A program made the translations under genes and the position numbers. A stretch of 64,000 nucleotides of DNA, taken from positions 1-64,000 of the forward strand of contig NZ_JACJKH010000020.1 in the NCBI RefSeq assembly GCF_016900655.1. Reading direction: 5' to 3'. Positions 1 through 9,370 of the stretch are shown here, piece after piece. The notes below the pieces were generated by a model, which worked only from the letters and a program-made list of their open reading frames with translations, was not told the DNA's origin and did not search any database. Source of the DNA: Drancourtella massiliensis (lineage in GTDB: Bacteria; Bacillota; Clostridia; Lachnospirales; Lachnospiraceae). Within the stretch, counting starts at the first letter, position 1. Every line of letters starts with the position of its first letter.

Positions 1-120
1 CATACTTTTCTCCTGTGTGTAAAATTTTTTTCTTTTATTTTACATTAAACAGAAGAAAAGCAGGAAATCTCTGGGATTTTTATTGCGAAAAGTTTTTATT
101 CTTCAGTGCTGTCGTTTTTG
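1..120. other. window edge, no gene seen
   Basis: AT-rich sequence between the left edge of the window and the stop of the first minus-strand gene. I see no convincing coding sequence with a ribosome site on either strand. Confidence 0.5.
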
Positions 121-537
121 TTACCAAATGGGGATTTTCGGCTTTTCTTCCCCGTAAAGCACATGCAGCAGATAGCCGCCCAGATAGATTCCGATTGTAC
201 ATAGAAGACCAAACAGCGCCATAAAGGGCAGGCAGATCTGGCCAAATAGCTGAAACGGTACGTTGCTGTAGTCCCAGATGCCGAGATTCAGCCATTTGTT
301 GACAATGATTCCTGTAATAAATTCGCAGGAAGTCACAAAGATCATGCACCGTAAAATCTGGATTCCCAGCGGATCCCTCCATCTTCCCGCCCGCCCCTGG
401 GCCGTGCAGAATACAAGACACAGGCCGCCAAGTACGAACATGGTCCAGTGGGAAAATCCCCGGAAAACAATTTCAAATGTATAATAAAGGCAGCCTCCGA
501 CTGCCCACAGAAATAAGTATTCACTTAATTTTTTCAT
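121..537 (-). CDS. CmpB-type membrane protein (putative ABC transporter type IV family)
   Basis: A small integral membrane protein of about 138 residues with three to four hydrophobic segments. The stretch EFITGIIVNKWLNLGIWDYS, followed by FQLFGQICLPF and a hydrophobic helix, matches the conserved core of the CmpB/'ABC transporter type IV' family (PF06541), whose function is unknown. I chose the ATG at 537 because GAGGG lies eight bases upstream; an in-frame GTG at 552 is possible. The ribosome site sits inside the 3' arm of the hairpin that follows miaB, so translation may depend on that fold. It is the last gene before the window edge. Confidence 0.7.
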   Translation of the reverse strand: MKKLSEYLFLWAVGGCLYYTFEIVFRGFSHWTMFVLGGLCLVFCTAQGRAGRWRDPLGIQILRCMIFVTSCEFITGIIVNKWLNLGIWDYSNVPFQLFGQICLPFMALFGLLCTIGIYLGGYLLHVLYGEEKPKIPIW

Positions 538-541
538 AAAA

Positions 542-584
542 AACGCCCTCACTTTTGTACATTTCCATACATAGTGTGGGCGTT
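542..584 (-). terminator. miaB terminator hairpin
   Basis: On the minus strand AACGCCC-A-CACT pairs with AGTG-A-GGGCGTT (one mismatch) and is followed at once by six T residues. It lies just downstream of the miaB stop. The 3' arm also contains the GAGGG ribosome site of the next gene. Confidence 0.75.
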
Positions 585-618
585 ATTTCCGGCATTATAC
601 ATCTGTCAGGCTGACGGA

Positions 619-2061
619 TTATTTTTCCACTGCTTCTCCAATGTAATAAAATCCTTTACACTCCAGAAGCTTCACATCGATGAGTTTTCCGATCTGCTCT
701 TTTGTTCCCGGAAAATGAACAAGCAGGTTGTTGCCAAGTCTTCCTGTCACAAGAGATGGATCGTGTTCGTTGACCTGCTCTACCAGTGCGGTCTGAATGG
801 TTCCTTCATGCTTTGCACACTCTTCGGAAGCGATCGTCTGAACTTCTTTTAACAGGCGGTCAAAGCGGTCTTTCACCACATCCTCCGGCACCTGCCCTTC
901 CATAACTGCTGCCGGTGTTCCGGTCCGTTTGGAATAGATAAAGGTAAACGCACTGTCGTAGCGTACCTTTCTCACCACATCCAGCGTCTCCTCAAAATCT
1001 TCTTCTGTCTCCTGCGGAAATCCTACAATAATGTCGGTTGTAAGGGAGATGTCCGGCACTGCTTCCCGGATTTTGTGTACAAGCTCCAGATACTGTTCCT
1101 TTGTATATCTGCGGTTCATCTTTTTTAAAATCTCCGTGCTTCCGGACTGTACCGGAAGATGCAGATGATGGCAGATCTTTTTGGAAGTCCGCATGACTTC
1201 AATGAGTTCATCGGACAGATCCTTCGGATGGGACGTCATAAAGCGGATTCGTTCCAGGCCGTCGATCTTTTCCACTTCCCGTAAAAGCTCCGCAAACGTC
1301 ATCGGTTCCTCCAGCGTCTTTCCATAAGAATTGACATTCTGTCCCAGAAGCATGACTTCTTTCACGCCGTCCGCTGCCAGATTTTCGATTTCCCGGATGA
1401 TATCCCGCGGATTCCGGCTCCGTTCCCGTCCTCTGACATACGGCACAATACAGTAGCTGCAGAAGTTATTGCAGCCAAACATGATATTGACTCCTGATTT
1501 AAACGAATATTTCCGCTCGCTCGGAAGATCCTCCACGATCCGGTCCGTATCCTTCCAGATATCAATGACCATCCGTTCGGATTCAAACCGGGTGGCAAGC
1601 ACTTCCGCAAATTTATAAATATTGTGGGTTCCGAAAATCAGATCTACAAATCGGTAGCTCTTTTTCAGCTTTTCCACCACATGCGGCTCCTGCATCATAC
1701 AGCCGCAGAGTCCGATCAGCATGTGTGGATTTTTCCTTTTTACACGATTCAGCTGGCCAAGTCTTCCATAGACTCTCTGATTCGCATTTTCTCTGACCGT
1801 ACAGGTATTGTAGATAACGAAATCCGCCTTTTCCTCCTGATCAATCATCGTGTAACCGATCTTCTCAAGAATTCCGGTCAGCTTTTCGGAGTCTCTGGCA
1901 TTCATCTGACAGCCAAATGTGATGACCGCCGCTGTCAGCGGACGTCCCAGCTCCTCTGAAATCTTCCTGACATAGTCTTTGCACTTTTCAATAAAGTAAT
2001 ACTGCCGTTCCGGTTCTGTTACCGGTATATGTTCAATTGCATTTTCATTTGTCTGCATCAT
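619..2061 (-). CDS. miaB: tRNA-2-methylthio-N6-dimethylallyladenosine synthase
   Basis: A radical SAM methylthiotransferase that converts i6A37 to ms2i6A37 in tRNAs reading UNN codons, using two [4Fe-4S] clusters. The N-terminal UPF0004 domain shows FGCQMNARDSEKL, NTCTVRENA and GLCGCMMQ, giving its three cluster cysteines. The radical SAM motif is GCNNFCSYCIVPYVRGRERSR (CxxxCxxC), and a TRAM domain follows near the C terminus (TALVEQVNEHDPSLVTGRL). The length of 480 residues is typical of Firmicute MiaB. The start is preceded by GAGGAAAG; the second Met is equally possible. Confidence 0.95.
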   Translation of the reverse strand: MMQTNENAIEHIPVTEPERQYYFIEKCKDYVRKISEELGRPLTAAVITFGCQMNARDSEKLTGILEKIGYTMIDQEEKADFVIYNTCTVRENANQRVYGRLGQLNRVKRKNPHMLIGLCGCMMQEPHVVEKLKKSYRFVDLIFGTHNIYKFAEVLATRFESERMVIDIWKDTDRIVEDLPSERKYSFKSGVNIMFGCNNFCSYCIVPYVRGRERSRNPRDIIREIENLAADGVKEVMLLGQNVNSYGKTLEEPMTFAELLREVEKIDGLERIRFMTSHPKDLSDELIEVMRTSKKICHHLHLPVQSGSTEILKKMNRRYTKEQYLELVHKIREAVPDISLTTDIIVGFPQETEEDFEETLDVVRKVRYDSAFTFIYSKRTGTPAAVMEGQVPEDVVKDRFDRLLKEVQTIASEECAKHEGTIQTALVEQVNEHDPSLVTGRLGNNLLVHFPGTKEQIGKLIDVKLLECKGFYYIGEAVEK

Positions 2062-2109
2062 ATAGCGCTCTCTTTCCTCAATAGTATTATAAGGAAAAGA
2101 CTAACGAAA

Positions 2110-2400
2110 TTATCCATGAATGTCAAGTACAATATGCTCCGAGATCCGTTTCCCGTGATCGTAAAAAATCTCATCTTCCTCTGTGATTTCCCGGTGCACT
2201 TCCGCCGGATGGCCAAAGGCAATGACATTGGGCGGAATGTCTTTTGTCACGACAGAACCGGCTCCGATAATGGAATGATCTCCAATTGTCACACCCGGCA
2301 GAATCGTCACATTGGAAGCGATCCAGACATTTGCCCCTGGAATATAAGATGAGAAAAAAGAGCTGACTTCCTGATGGTGGATGAGAACCGGGAAACAGAC
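2110..2400 (-). pseudogene. C-terminal fragment of a maltose/galactoside O-acetyltransferase
   Basis: The reading frame encodes the last left-handed beta-helix turns of a hexapeptide-repeat acetyltransferase: NVWIASNVTILPGVTIGDHS, then IIGAGSVVTKDIPPNVIAFG, then HPAEV. Intact relatives have about 190-200 residues. The N-terminal half, with the acetyl-acceptor side and the earlier hexapeptides, is absent: the frame runs back straight into the end of the MATE gene. No ribosome site fits a start here. I read it as the remnant of a deletion that brought the MATE gene next to it. Confidence 0.75.
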
Positions 2401-2404
2401 GGCC

Positions 2405-3748
2405 TTAATGTGCCGCCTGTTTTTCCAGTAATTTCCGGATTTTCCTCCACAGGAAGAAGGACAAAATGACCGCAATATAGTCTGTCACGGACTGTCCAAG
2501 AATCACGCCGTTCAGCCCAAACAGCGCACGAATCAGATATAATAATGGAATCAGGAGAATTCCCTGTCGAAGCACTGAAAGAATCGTGGCCGGGAGCGCC
2601 CTTCCTACGGACTGCATACAGTTCATATTCACGAAAAGAAATCCGATCACGGGTCCGGAGAGCATATAGGCAACAAGCATATCCACACCGTAGGAAACGA
2701 CCTCATTATCGCTGATAAAGAGACGGATGATCTGTTCCCGGAACAGGAAATACAATGCCGTTGCCGCAATTCCTGCCACAAGACAGCATTTCTTTGTGTA
2801 GGATTCCACACCGCGGAACCGCTTCATATTTCCGGCGCCATAATTGTAACCAAGCAGCGGCTGCACTCCATTTGCAATTCCCATCTGCAAAAAGGTGATA
2901 AACATATTGGCCTTGAATACAATTCCGATGGCCGCCACCGGGTCATTGCCATAGACCACCAGAAGCTGGTTGAGCACAATGGTGGAAACACTCATGAGAG
3001 CAGAGAAAATTGCCGTCGGGAGACCGGAACCGCAGACCTTCGTCAGGATTGACTCCCGGACGGTAAAGTCACTCCATTTCAGCGAAAGCACTTTGCTTTT
3101 CTTCAGGAAATACCAGAGATAATAACCACTTGCCAGGATATTTCCAATGGTCGTCGCGATTGCCGCGCCGGCTGTTCCCTGATTGAGTACGGAAATAAAG
3201 ATCGGATCCAGAATAATATTAGCGACCGTTCCGATCATGCTTCCGATCATCGCCTCCTTACTGGATCCTTCCGCCCGGACAATAAAGCTGGCAGCCGCTG
3301 ACCAGATGATGAACGGCGCGCCATAGGAAATGTGGAAGGTATACCCTTTTGCGAACTCATATGTCTCTGCATTGGCGCCAAACACTGCCAGAATCGGATC
3401 CATAAAGACGATCAGGATTACTGCAAACAGTATTCCGACAATCAGAGAGGCATAGGTGACAAAGGACGAAGTCTTCCTTGCCCGTTTCTCATTTTTCGCG
3501 CCGAGGGCCATGGAAAGGACTGCGCTTCCTCCCATCCCGAACATGTTGGCAAACGCCATCATCAGAATAAAAATCGGATTGGTCAGGCTAACAGCCGCCA
3601 CCTGAAGCGGATCCCCGGTCTGTCCCACGAAAAAGGTATCCGCCATGTTGTAGACGACTGTCACAAGACTGCTGATGACACTGGGAACAGCCATCTTTGC
3701 CACGGCCTTTGAGATTTTCATCTGTCCCATCAGTTCATTCTCATTCAT
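2405..3748 (-). CDS. MATE family efflux transporter (MepA-like)
   Basis: A 447-residue multidrug/toxin extrusion antiporter with about twelve membrane helices in two homologous halves. It begins ...MKISKAVAKMAVPSVISSLV, followed by YNMADTFFVGQ, the MATE helix 1-2 signature; the second half repeats it (VLNQLLVVYGNDPVAAIGI). Such pumps use Na+ or H+ gradients to export cationic drugs. The gene overlaps the preceding marR by eight bases, so the two are translationally coupled, and the MarR protein is the likely local repressor. The end abuts an acetyltransferase fragment. Confidence 0.9.
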   Translation of the reverse strand: MNENELMGQMKISKAVAKMAVPSVISSLVTVVYNMADTFFVGQTGDPLQVAAVSLTNPIFILMMAFANMFGMGGSAVLSMALGAKNEKRARKTSSFVTYASLIVGILFAVILIVFMDPILAVFGANAETYEFAKGYTFHISYGAPFIIWSAAASFIVRAEGSSKEAMIGSMIGTVANIILDPIFISVLNQGTAGAAIATTIGNILASGYYLWYFLKKSKVLSLKWSDFTVRESILTKVCGSGLPTAIFSALMSVSTIVLNQLLVVYGNDPVAAIGIVFKANMFITFLQMGIANGVQPLLGYNYGAGNMKRFRGVESYTKKCCLVAGIAATALYFLFREQIIRLFISDNEVVSYGVDMLVAYMLSGPVIGFLFVNMNCMQSVGRALPATILSVLRQGILLIPLLYLIRALFGLNGVILGQSVTDYIAVILSFFLWRKIRKLLEKQAAH

Positions 3749-4178
3749 TTCTCTTCTCCTCCTCTTCCAGATTTTCCAGCATTTTAGCCGTAATCTTCAT
3801 AAATACAGCCTGCTCTTCTCTGGAAATGCCACGCAGCAGAACTTCTTCCGACTGCTCGATTTCCGACCGGAGGGCACTTCGGATCGCCTTTGCTTTTTCC
3901 GTAAAGACAATTTTTTTCAGCCGTCCGTCCTCTTCGTCCGGTACACGGACAATCAGTTCTTCCTCCTCCAGATGCTTTAATACTTCTGTCGCTGTAGAAG
4001 GACGAAGGTCAAATTCCTTTTCAATCTCTTTCTGATACACGTTGTGTTTTTCACTTTCCACCAGAATATAATCCAGCACATTCCCTTTTGCTCCGGTAAT
4101 ACCCAGGGTCTCCTGCACCTTTCTGGAACGTCTCCGGAGCCGGTTGGAAATCCGGTTTATCATTTTTCCTGTTTCCAT
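3741..4178 (-). CDS. MarR family transcriptional regulator
   Basis: A 145-residue winged-helix regulator. The order is an N-terminal dimer helix, a helix-turn-helix (QKEIEKEFDLRPSTATEVLK), a wing with the usual basic and acidic tip (VRVPDEEDGRLKKIVFTEKA), and C-terminal dimerisation helices. It is co-transcribed with the MATE pump, the usual MarR arrangement in which ligand binding relieves repression of the pump. Its promoter (TTGACA, 17 bp, TAAAAT) carries two copies of a 13-base direct repeat that could be its operator. Confidence 0.9.
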   Translation of the reverse strand: METGKMINRISNRLRRRSRKVQETLGITGAKGNVLDYILVESEKHNVYQKEIEKEFDLRPSTATEVLKHLEEEELIVRVPDEEDGRLKKIVFTEKAKAIRSALRSEIEQSEEVLLRGISREEQAVFMKITAKMLENLEEEEKRNE

Positions 4179-4204
4179 GCAGGTTCACACTCCTCTGTAA
4201 TTGT

Positions 4205-4247
4205 TTCGGTTCCTAAGTATTTTAGTTCGTTTCCTAAGAAATGTCAA
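4205..4247 (-). promoter_or_regulatory. marR-MATE promoter with paired operator-like repeats
   Basis: On the minus strand TTGACA (4242-4247), 17 bp, TAAAAT (4219-4224). Reading the plus strand, TTCGTTTCCTAAG (4226-4238) fills the spacer and TTCGGTTCCTAAG (4205-4217) covers the start region; they differ at one base and start 21 bp apart, two helical turns. This suits autorepression by the MarR protein. Confidence 0.65.
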
Positions 4248-4261
4248 TTTTTATTTTCTGC

Positions 4262-4320
4262 ACACAAAAAAGAAGACCTGCTCCCGCTTTTCTGCAGAAG
4301 AAAGTCTTCCCTTTTTTTAT
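4262..4320 (-). terminator. terminator of the polyamine operon
   Basis: GAAGAC (4272-4277) pairs with GTCTTC (4304-4309) around a longer internal loop, with an A run on the left and a T run on the right, so it could act in both directions. It separates potCD from the marR promoter. Confidence 0.55.
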
Positions 4321-4326
4321 TCTCTT

Positions 4327-6222
4327 TTAGCCTGCGTTACTTGCCGCAATCTTGACGCGGCTCCAGAGATCACTGATAATCTTTTTCGTATCCGCATTGT
4401 ACTCAAACACTTCATCGTTTTCATTGCCCGTCCGCGGGATGTAGGCATTGATTCCTTCATAGTCTCCGCCTTCCCCGGAAAGGTCATCCATAACCTCCTG
4501 GTTGGCCGAGGTATATCCTACATAGCTGGAGTTATCATATGCGCCGTCATAATCGCTTGCATAATTGATAAATGCATGAGCAAGATCCGGATTCTTGGCG
4601 TTTTTCGGAATCACCATGGCATCAGACCAGAGGTTGGTTCCGGTCTCCGGCATGAAGTAGCCCATGTCTTCATTTTCGGCCATGACATAACTTGCGTCAC
4701 CGGAATAGATCAGTCCGAGCGCTTTTCTTCCCTGAGCCATGTTGTCAATGATCTCATCTGTTACGATTTCCGTATCCATCGTTTCCACACATTGTACGAG
4801 CCATTCGTATGCTTCATTTAACTCTGCCTCGTTCTCGGTATTCATGGAATATCCAAGTGCTTTTAACGCCATCATAAAGGAATCTCGCTCGGAATCGTAC
4901 AGATAAACATCTCCTCTGTACTTCTGATCGAGGAAAATATTGTATCCTTCTCTCTCCAGATCTTCGATGTCTACCTTCGTCTTGTCATACACGATTCCCA
5001 CGGTACCCCAGAAGTACGGAACGGAATAGTCATTGTTCGGATCGTACGGAAGGCCAAGTACCGCATCGGACAGCTTGTCAAAGCAGTCCAGCTTTGATTT
5101 ATCCAGCTTCTGCAGATAATCTTCCTCAATCAGACGCTGAATCATATAATCACTTGGGACGAGAATGTCGTAGGCTTCTCCGTTTGCCACCTTAATGTAC
5201 ATCTGCTCATTGGAATCGAAGTTTTCCATCACGACTGTAGCACCTGTCTCTTCTTCGAAATCACCGATAATATTTTCCCCGGTGTACTCACCCCAGTTGT
5301 AAATATGGAGTGTCTGTCCTTCGAAAGGACGATCCTTGCCTGTGATGCCTCCTCTTTGCAGCGCGGCAACGGCAACCACAAGAACACAGCATACCGCAAC
5401 AGCCGGTACCCATCTTTTCCGTTTCACGGCACCGCCCTTTTTCACTCTCTTCTCCGCTATAACCGGAGCCAGATTGATCACAAGGAGCACGATGGTGATG
5501 ATAACTACCACAAGGGTAGATACTGCATTGATACTCGGGTTGACACGCTTACTCATCGTGTATACCACGATACTTAAGTTCTTCACGCCGCTTCCTGTGA
5601 CAAAGTAGGAAATAATAAAGTCATCCACCGACATGGTAAATGCAATCAGCGCACCGGAGACAATTCCCGGTGTAATCTGCGGCACAATGACTTTGGTCAG
5701 TGCCTTGAACGGTGTTGCCCCCAGATCCATGGCCGCATCCGCCAGGTTCGGATCCAGAGACCGGATCTTCGGCATGACAGAAAGCATGACATAAGGAATA
5801 CAAAAGGCAATATGTGCCAGAAGCATGGTAACATACCCTTTTTCCACCTTGAAGGTGATGAACAGAAGCATGAAACCGATGGCTGTCACGATCTCCGGAT
5901 TCATCATCGGAAGGTTGTTTACCTGTTCCATGATATTGCGGATTACCTTTCTGGAACTGGACAATCCGATTGCCGCCACCGTACCTACGACAGTTGCCAC
6001 AATCGTCGCAAGAATCGCGATACTAAAGGTGGTATAGAGCGCGGTCATCATGTCCTGGGACTCCAGCATGTGCTGATACCAGCGAAGGGAAAATCCGGTA
6101 AAGCTGGTCAGCGATTTTCCGTCATTGAAGGAAAAGATGATCATATAGAGGATCGGCAGATAGAAAAATGCGATCATCAGAATCATCAAAGCCTTCCCTA
6201 AAGTACGTCTCTTCTTTTTCAT
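4327..6222 (-). CDS. potCD: fused spermidine/putrescine permease and binding protein (PotC-PotD)
   Basis: One 631-residue chain carries both the inner-membrane permease PotC and the extracellular polyamine receptor PotD. Residues 1 to about 265 have six helices and the permease EAA-type loop (DAAMDLGATPFKALTKVIVP) that contacts the ATPase. A basic linker and another hydrophobic segment (VPAVAVCCVLVVAVAAL) then cross the membrane. From about residue 295 a PotD/PotF-type domain follows (LHIYNWGEYTGENIIGDFEE, LVPSDYMI), tethered outside rather than lipid-anchored. The start overlaps the potB stop by four bases (ATGA). Such fusions are known in Clostridia and Lactobacillales. Confidence 0.9.
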   Translation of the reverse strand: MKKKRRTLGKALMILMIAFFYLPILYMIIFSFNDGKSLTSFTGFSLRWYQHMLESQDMMTALYTTFSIAILATIVATVVGTVAAIGLSSSRKVIRNIMEQVNNLPMMNPEIVTAIGFMLLFITFKVEKGYVTMLLAHIAFCIPYVMLSVMPKIRSLDPNLADAAMDLGATPFKALTKVIVPQITPGIVSGALIAFTMSVDDFIISYFVTGSGVKNLSIVVYTMSKRVNPSINAVSTLVVVIITIVLLVINLAPVIAEKRVKKGGAVKRKRWVPAVAVCCVLVVAVAALQRGGITGKDRPFEGQTLHIYNWGEYTGENIIGDFEEETGATVVMENFDSNEQMYIKVANGEAYDILVPSDYMIQRLIEEDYLQKLDKSKLDCFDKLSDAVLGLPYDPNNDYSVPYFWGTVGIVYDKTKVDIEDLEREGYNIFLDQKYRGDVYLYDSERDSFMMALKALGYSMNTENEAELNEAYEWLVQCVETMDTEIVTDEIIDNMAQGRKALGLIYSGDASYVMAENEDMGYFMPETGTNLWSDAMVIPKNAKNPDLAHAFINYASDYDGAYDNSSYVGYTSANQEVMDDLSGEGGDYEGINAYIPRTGNENDEVFEYNADTKKIISDLWSRVKIAASNAG

Positions 6223-7061
6223 GCTTTCGCCCCCTTTCCACCCTGATTTCTTGTTTCAATTTTACGCACGAGCATCATCAGGAGCATCATGATCACTGCC
6301 ATAATCATGGAGATGGCACTTCCGAAGTTCCACTCTCCGACTGTAATAAACTGGTTTTCAATCATATTTCCGATGAGGAAATACTGTCCGCCTCCCAAAA
6401 GTTTCGGGATAAAGAAGGAACTGACTGCCGGAAGGAATACCAGCGTAATTCCGTTGATGACTCCCGGAAGGGAAAGCGGAAGCGTTACCCTCCGGAAAGT
6501 CTGCGCCGGACTTGCTCCAAGATCCGCGCTTGCCTCCAAAAGGGAATGATCCATCTTGCTTAAAGACGTCTGAATCTGCAGAATCATAAATGGAAGGAAA
6601 TTGTACACCATACCAAGGAGCACTGATCCTTCTGTATACAAAAGCTCGACATCTCCCAGCCCGAAAATTCCAAGGATCCGCTGAATGATTCCGCCCTCGC
6701 TGAGAAGGCCGATCCATGCGTAGGTTCTTACCAGCATGTTGATCCACATCGGAATCGTAATGCAGAGAATCAGAATATTCTGCACCTTTTCACTGCTCCT
6801 GGCAATAAAGTACGCTGCCGGGTAACCGAGGATCAGACAGATAATCGTTGTTTTAATCGCAATTAACAAAGATCTCCACAAAATCAGAAGGAAATCCGGG
6901 TCTGTAAAGAACTTGATGTAATGATCCAGTGTCAGGGAGAAGGAAATAATACTATTTCCCGGCTCCATAACCGAATACATGGCAATCAGCGCCATAGGAA
7001 GTACCAGCATCAACGCAGCCCAGATAATATACGGGACTGCCAGCTTTGAAAATCGTTTCAT
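6219..7061 (-). CDS. potB: spermidine/putrescine ABC transporter permease
   Basis: A 280-residue inner-membrane permease with six predicted helices; with PotC it forms the polyamine channel. The cytoplasmic coupling loop reads LLEASADLGASPAQTFRRVT, with the conserved EAA...G pattern. The ATG directly follows the potA stop codon and the end overlaps potCD, so all three transporter genes are coupled. Downstream of the loop, LPGVINGITLVFLPAVSSF is typical of PotB. Confidence 0.92.
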   Translation of the reverse strand: MKRFSKLAVPYIIWAALMLVLPMALIAMYSVMEPGNSIISFSLTLDHYIKFFTDPDFLLILWRSLLIAIKTTIICLILGYPAAYFIARSSEKVQNILILCITIPMWINMLVRTYAWIGLLSEGGIIQRILGIFGLGDVELLYTEGSVLLGMVYNFLPFMILQIQTSLSKMDHSLLEASADLGASPAQTFRRVTLPLSLPGVINGITLVFLPAVSSFFIPKLLGGGQYFLIGNMIENQFITVGEWNFGSAISMIMAVIMMLLMMLVRKIETRNQGGKGAKA

Positions 7062-8639
7062 TTAGAATACCTCCTTGGACATAACGTGGATATCCTCCGG
7101 GAAAAAGGTAAGCCCTACCTCCTGTCCCTCTTCGGTATAATCCGTTGTATGGATTTTGAATTCCCGGCCTGTCGTGGAGAAGGTGATCTGGTATACGCCC
7201 TCTTTGACATCCTCCGGCTCAAAATCGTAGTCAACGCTGAGATCTACGGATTCATCTTCATTACTGAGCTTCCAGCCCTGTGCTCCGGCCCAGGTCTTCA
7301 GATCTGTATCAAGAGCCTGTGACTCTGTGATCTCGTCCACTGTTTTAAAGAAGTTGAATGCCATGACACCCTCATTTGCCTTTTCATTCTTAACAAACGG
7401 CTGATCCACTACATAGATATTTCTCTCAATACTTGTTCCGTTGGATGTGGAGAAAGTAACCGGATATTTTCCTTCTTCTTTTTCCAGACTGTACTCTACC
7501 TTGGCGATAGAAATCAGTTCATCTGCCGCCGGATCCCACGCCTGGGCATTGGAAAGGGCGATGATCTCCTTGTCGTCCAGTTCTTCCACGTCATCGATAT
7601 CCACGTAGAAATCATTGGCACTGATCATCTCTTTGCCGTCCTCACTCTTTACATCCTGATTCCGGATCACACGCATATTGACGGTGACGCTTGTTCCCGG
7701 AACTGTCTCCACCATGATCTCATAATGGACACCTTTGAACAGGACACTTAATACTTCTCCTGTCATCTTTCCGTCTTTGACATCCACAATATCAATATCC
7801 TCTGGACGGATGACCACATCTACCGGTTCGTTCTCTTTAAATCCAAAGTCCACGCAGTCAAAGGTAATGTCATCAAAACGCACCTTGTAATCTTCCACCA
7901 TGGTTCCCGGAATAATATTACTCTCCCCGATAAAATTCGCTACAAAACGGTTTGCCGGTTCATTGTAGATGTCCTCCGGAGATCCTACCTGCTGGATTTC
8001 CCCGTTTTTCATGACCACGATTTTATCAGACATGGTCAGCGCTTCTTCCTGGTCATGGGTAACAAAGATGAAGGTAATTCCGACCTCCTGCTGAATCCGT
8101 TTCAGCTCGTACTGCATCTCCTTGCGGAGTTTCAAATCCAGCGCCGCCAGAGGCTCGTCCAGCAGAAGCACCTTCGGCTCATTTACCAGCGCTCTTGCGA
8201 TGGCAACACGCTGCTGCTGCCCGCCAGAAAGAAGTGTCGTATTTTTATCTTCGTATCCCTCAAGTCCAATCAGCTTCAGCATCTTCATGACCTTCTGGTC
8301 GATGACGTCCTTACTCATCTTCTTGATTTTCAGTCCAAAAGCGATATTTTCATATACACTCAGATGCGGAAACAAGGCATATTTCTGAAAAACCGTATTT
8401 AACTCTCTCTCATAAGGAGGCTTTTTACTGATTTCCTCCCCGTCAAAGATCACAGAACCTTCGTCCGCATCCAGAAAGCCCCCAAGAATACGCAAAAGTG
8501 TTGTCTTACCACAGCCGCTTGGACCTAAAAGAGTGACAAATTCATTCTCATAAATATCCAGATTGATTCCTTTTAAGACAATCTGGCCGTCAAAATTTTT
8601 CACAATATTGCGAAACTCGATCAGTTTTTTCTCTTCCAT
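7062..8639 (-). CDS. potA: spermidine/putrescine ABC transporter ATPase with an inserted beta-rich segment
   Basis: The ATPase that powers polyamine import. Walker A is GPSGCGKTT (residues 39-47), the signature LSGGQQQ (137-143), Walker B VLLLDEP (157-163) and the switch histidine is in VTHDQ (about 195). PotA is usually 350-380 residues; this one has 525. The extra 170 or so residues (about 320-490) sit inside the C-terminal TOBE-like region, whose last strand resumes at [19 protein letters not shown]. The insert seems to hold two similar beta-rich units (each with an Asp/Trp-rich start and a 'YxVTFST/YQITFST' strand). Its role is unknown; it might bind a regulator or polyamine. Confidence 0.9.
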   Translation of the reverse strand: MEEKKLIEFRNIVKNFDGQIVLKGINLDIYENEFVTLLGPSGCGKTTLLRILGGFLDADEGSVIFDGEEISKKPPYERELNTVFQKYALFPHLSVYENIAFGLKIKKMSKDVIDQKVMKMLKLIGLEGYEDKNTTLLSGGQQQRVAIARALVNEPKVLLLDEPLAALDLKLRKEMQYELKRIQQEVGITFIFVTHDQEEALTMSDKIVVMKNGEIQQVGSPEDIYNEPANRFVANFIGESNIIPGTMVEDYKVRFDDITFDCVDFGFKENEPVDVVIRPEDIDIVDVKDGKMTGEVLSVLFKGVHYEIMVETVPGTSVTVNMRVIRNQDVKSEDGKEMISANDFYVDIDDVEELDDKEIIALSNAQAWDPAADELISIAKVEYSLEKEEGKYPVTFSTSNGTSIERNIYVVDQPFVKNEKANEGVMAFNFFKTVDEITESQALDTDLKTWAGAQGWKLSNEDESVDLSVDYDFEPEDVKEGVYQITFSTTGREFKIHTTDYTEEGQEVGLTFFPEDIHVMSKEVF

Positions 8640-8653
8640 CTCATTTCTCCTTC

Positions 8654-9187
8654 CTAGAACATCGGCGGCGTTGTGATCCAGAGGATCTTCGCATCGCCGG
8701 TACCGTGATTGTACAGATAATGACTCTTGGAACCGTCCATGTAGAACGTCTCATGAGCCTTTACCTTATACTTTTTTCCCCCTTGTACGATGGTCACGCT
8801 TCCTTTCAGCACATAACCGAACTCCTGGCCCTGATAAGCAGAGAGCACATGACTCTTTTTTCTCGGATGCAGTGTCAGAATGATCGGCTCCATCTCATTT
8901 TTCTGCGCGTTAGGGACAATCCACTCAATCGTATAATCTTCCTGCTCATCCACAAAGAAATCCTGTACAGGAAACACGATCTGTTTCTCTTCCTCTTCAT
9001 GAAAGAAATCGGACAGATTACTTCCCAGCGCCTCCAGAATATCCTCAAGCGTCGCAATACTCGGCGTCGTCAGCCCACGCTCCACCTGTGAGAGAAATCC
9101 CTTTGTCAGCTCGCTGCGGGACGCAAGATCTCCAAGCGTCAGATCATTCTGGAGCCTCAGTTCTTTCAGTTTCTTTCCAATGTCCAC
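8654..9187 (-). CDS. XRE family regulator with cupin sensor domain (PuuR-like)
   Basis: A 177-residue regulator: an N-terminal helix-turn-helix ([20 protein letters not shown], residues 16-35, then [14 protein letters not shown]) and a C-terminal cupin barrel ([19 protein letters not shown], with a [11 protein letters not shown] strand). This architecture is found in PuuR and related regulators of polyamine and amino-acid genes. It starts with GTG behind GGAGGTG and is the first gene of the pot operon, so it probably controls polyamine uptake in response to a small ligand in the cupin. Confidence 0.88.
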   Translation of the reverse strand: MDIGKKLKELRLQNDLTLGDLASRSELTKGFLSQVERGLTTPSIATLEDILEALGSNLSDFFHEEEEKQIVFPVQDFFVDEQEDYTIEWIVPNAQKNEMEPIILTLHPRKKSHVLSAYQGQEFGYVLKGSVTIVQGGKKYKVKAHETFYMDGSKSHYLYNHGTGDAKILWITTPPMF

Positions 9188-9223
9188 TTACCGCACCTCC
9201 GGTTTTCTAATACTATACTTTTT

Positions 9224-9240
9224 GTTCAAAATATGCGAAC
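9224..9240. promoter_or_regulatory. candidate operator of the polyamine operon
   Basis: GTTCAAAATATGCGAAC, an imperfect 17-bp dyad (GTTC...GAAC), lies just downstream of the -10 element and upstream of the XRE-cupin gene. Its position suits autoregulation by that protein. Confidence 0.45.
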
Positions 9241-9248
9241 CGAATCTA

Positions 9249-9276
9249 ATTATACATCCTCGCTGACAAAATGCAA
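9249..9276 (-). promoter_or_regulatory. promoter of the polyamine operon
   Basis: TTGCAT (9271-9276), a 16-bp spacer and a consensus TATAAT (9249-9254) on the minus strand, about 60 bases upstream of the GTG of the regulator gene. Confidence 0.6.
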
Positions 9277-9370
9277 CAGGTTTTGATGATTTTTTCACAT
9301 TTCCTTTGTTTGCACCATTTTCTACTAAGTAGTAAAATAAACTCATATCAAAAATTAGGAGGGATATTTC

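Noticed and set aside
15-224. Plus-strand frame at the left edge
   Set aside because: No ribosome site; its second half is antisense to the CmpB-like gene.
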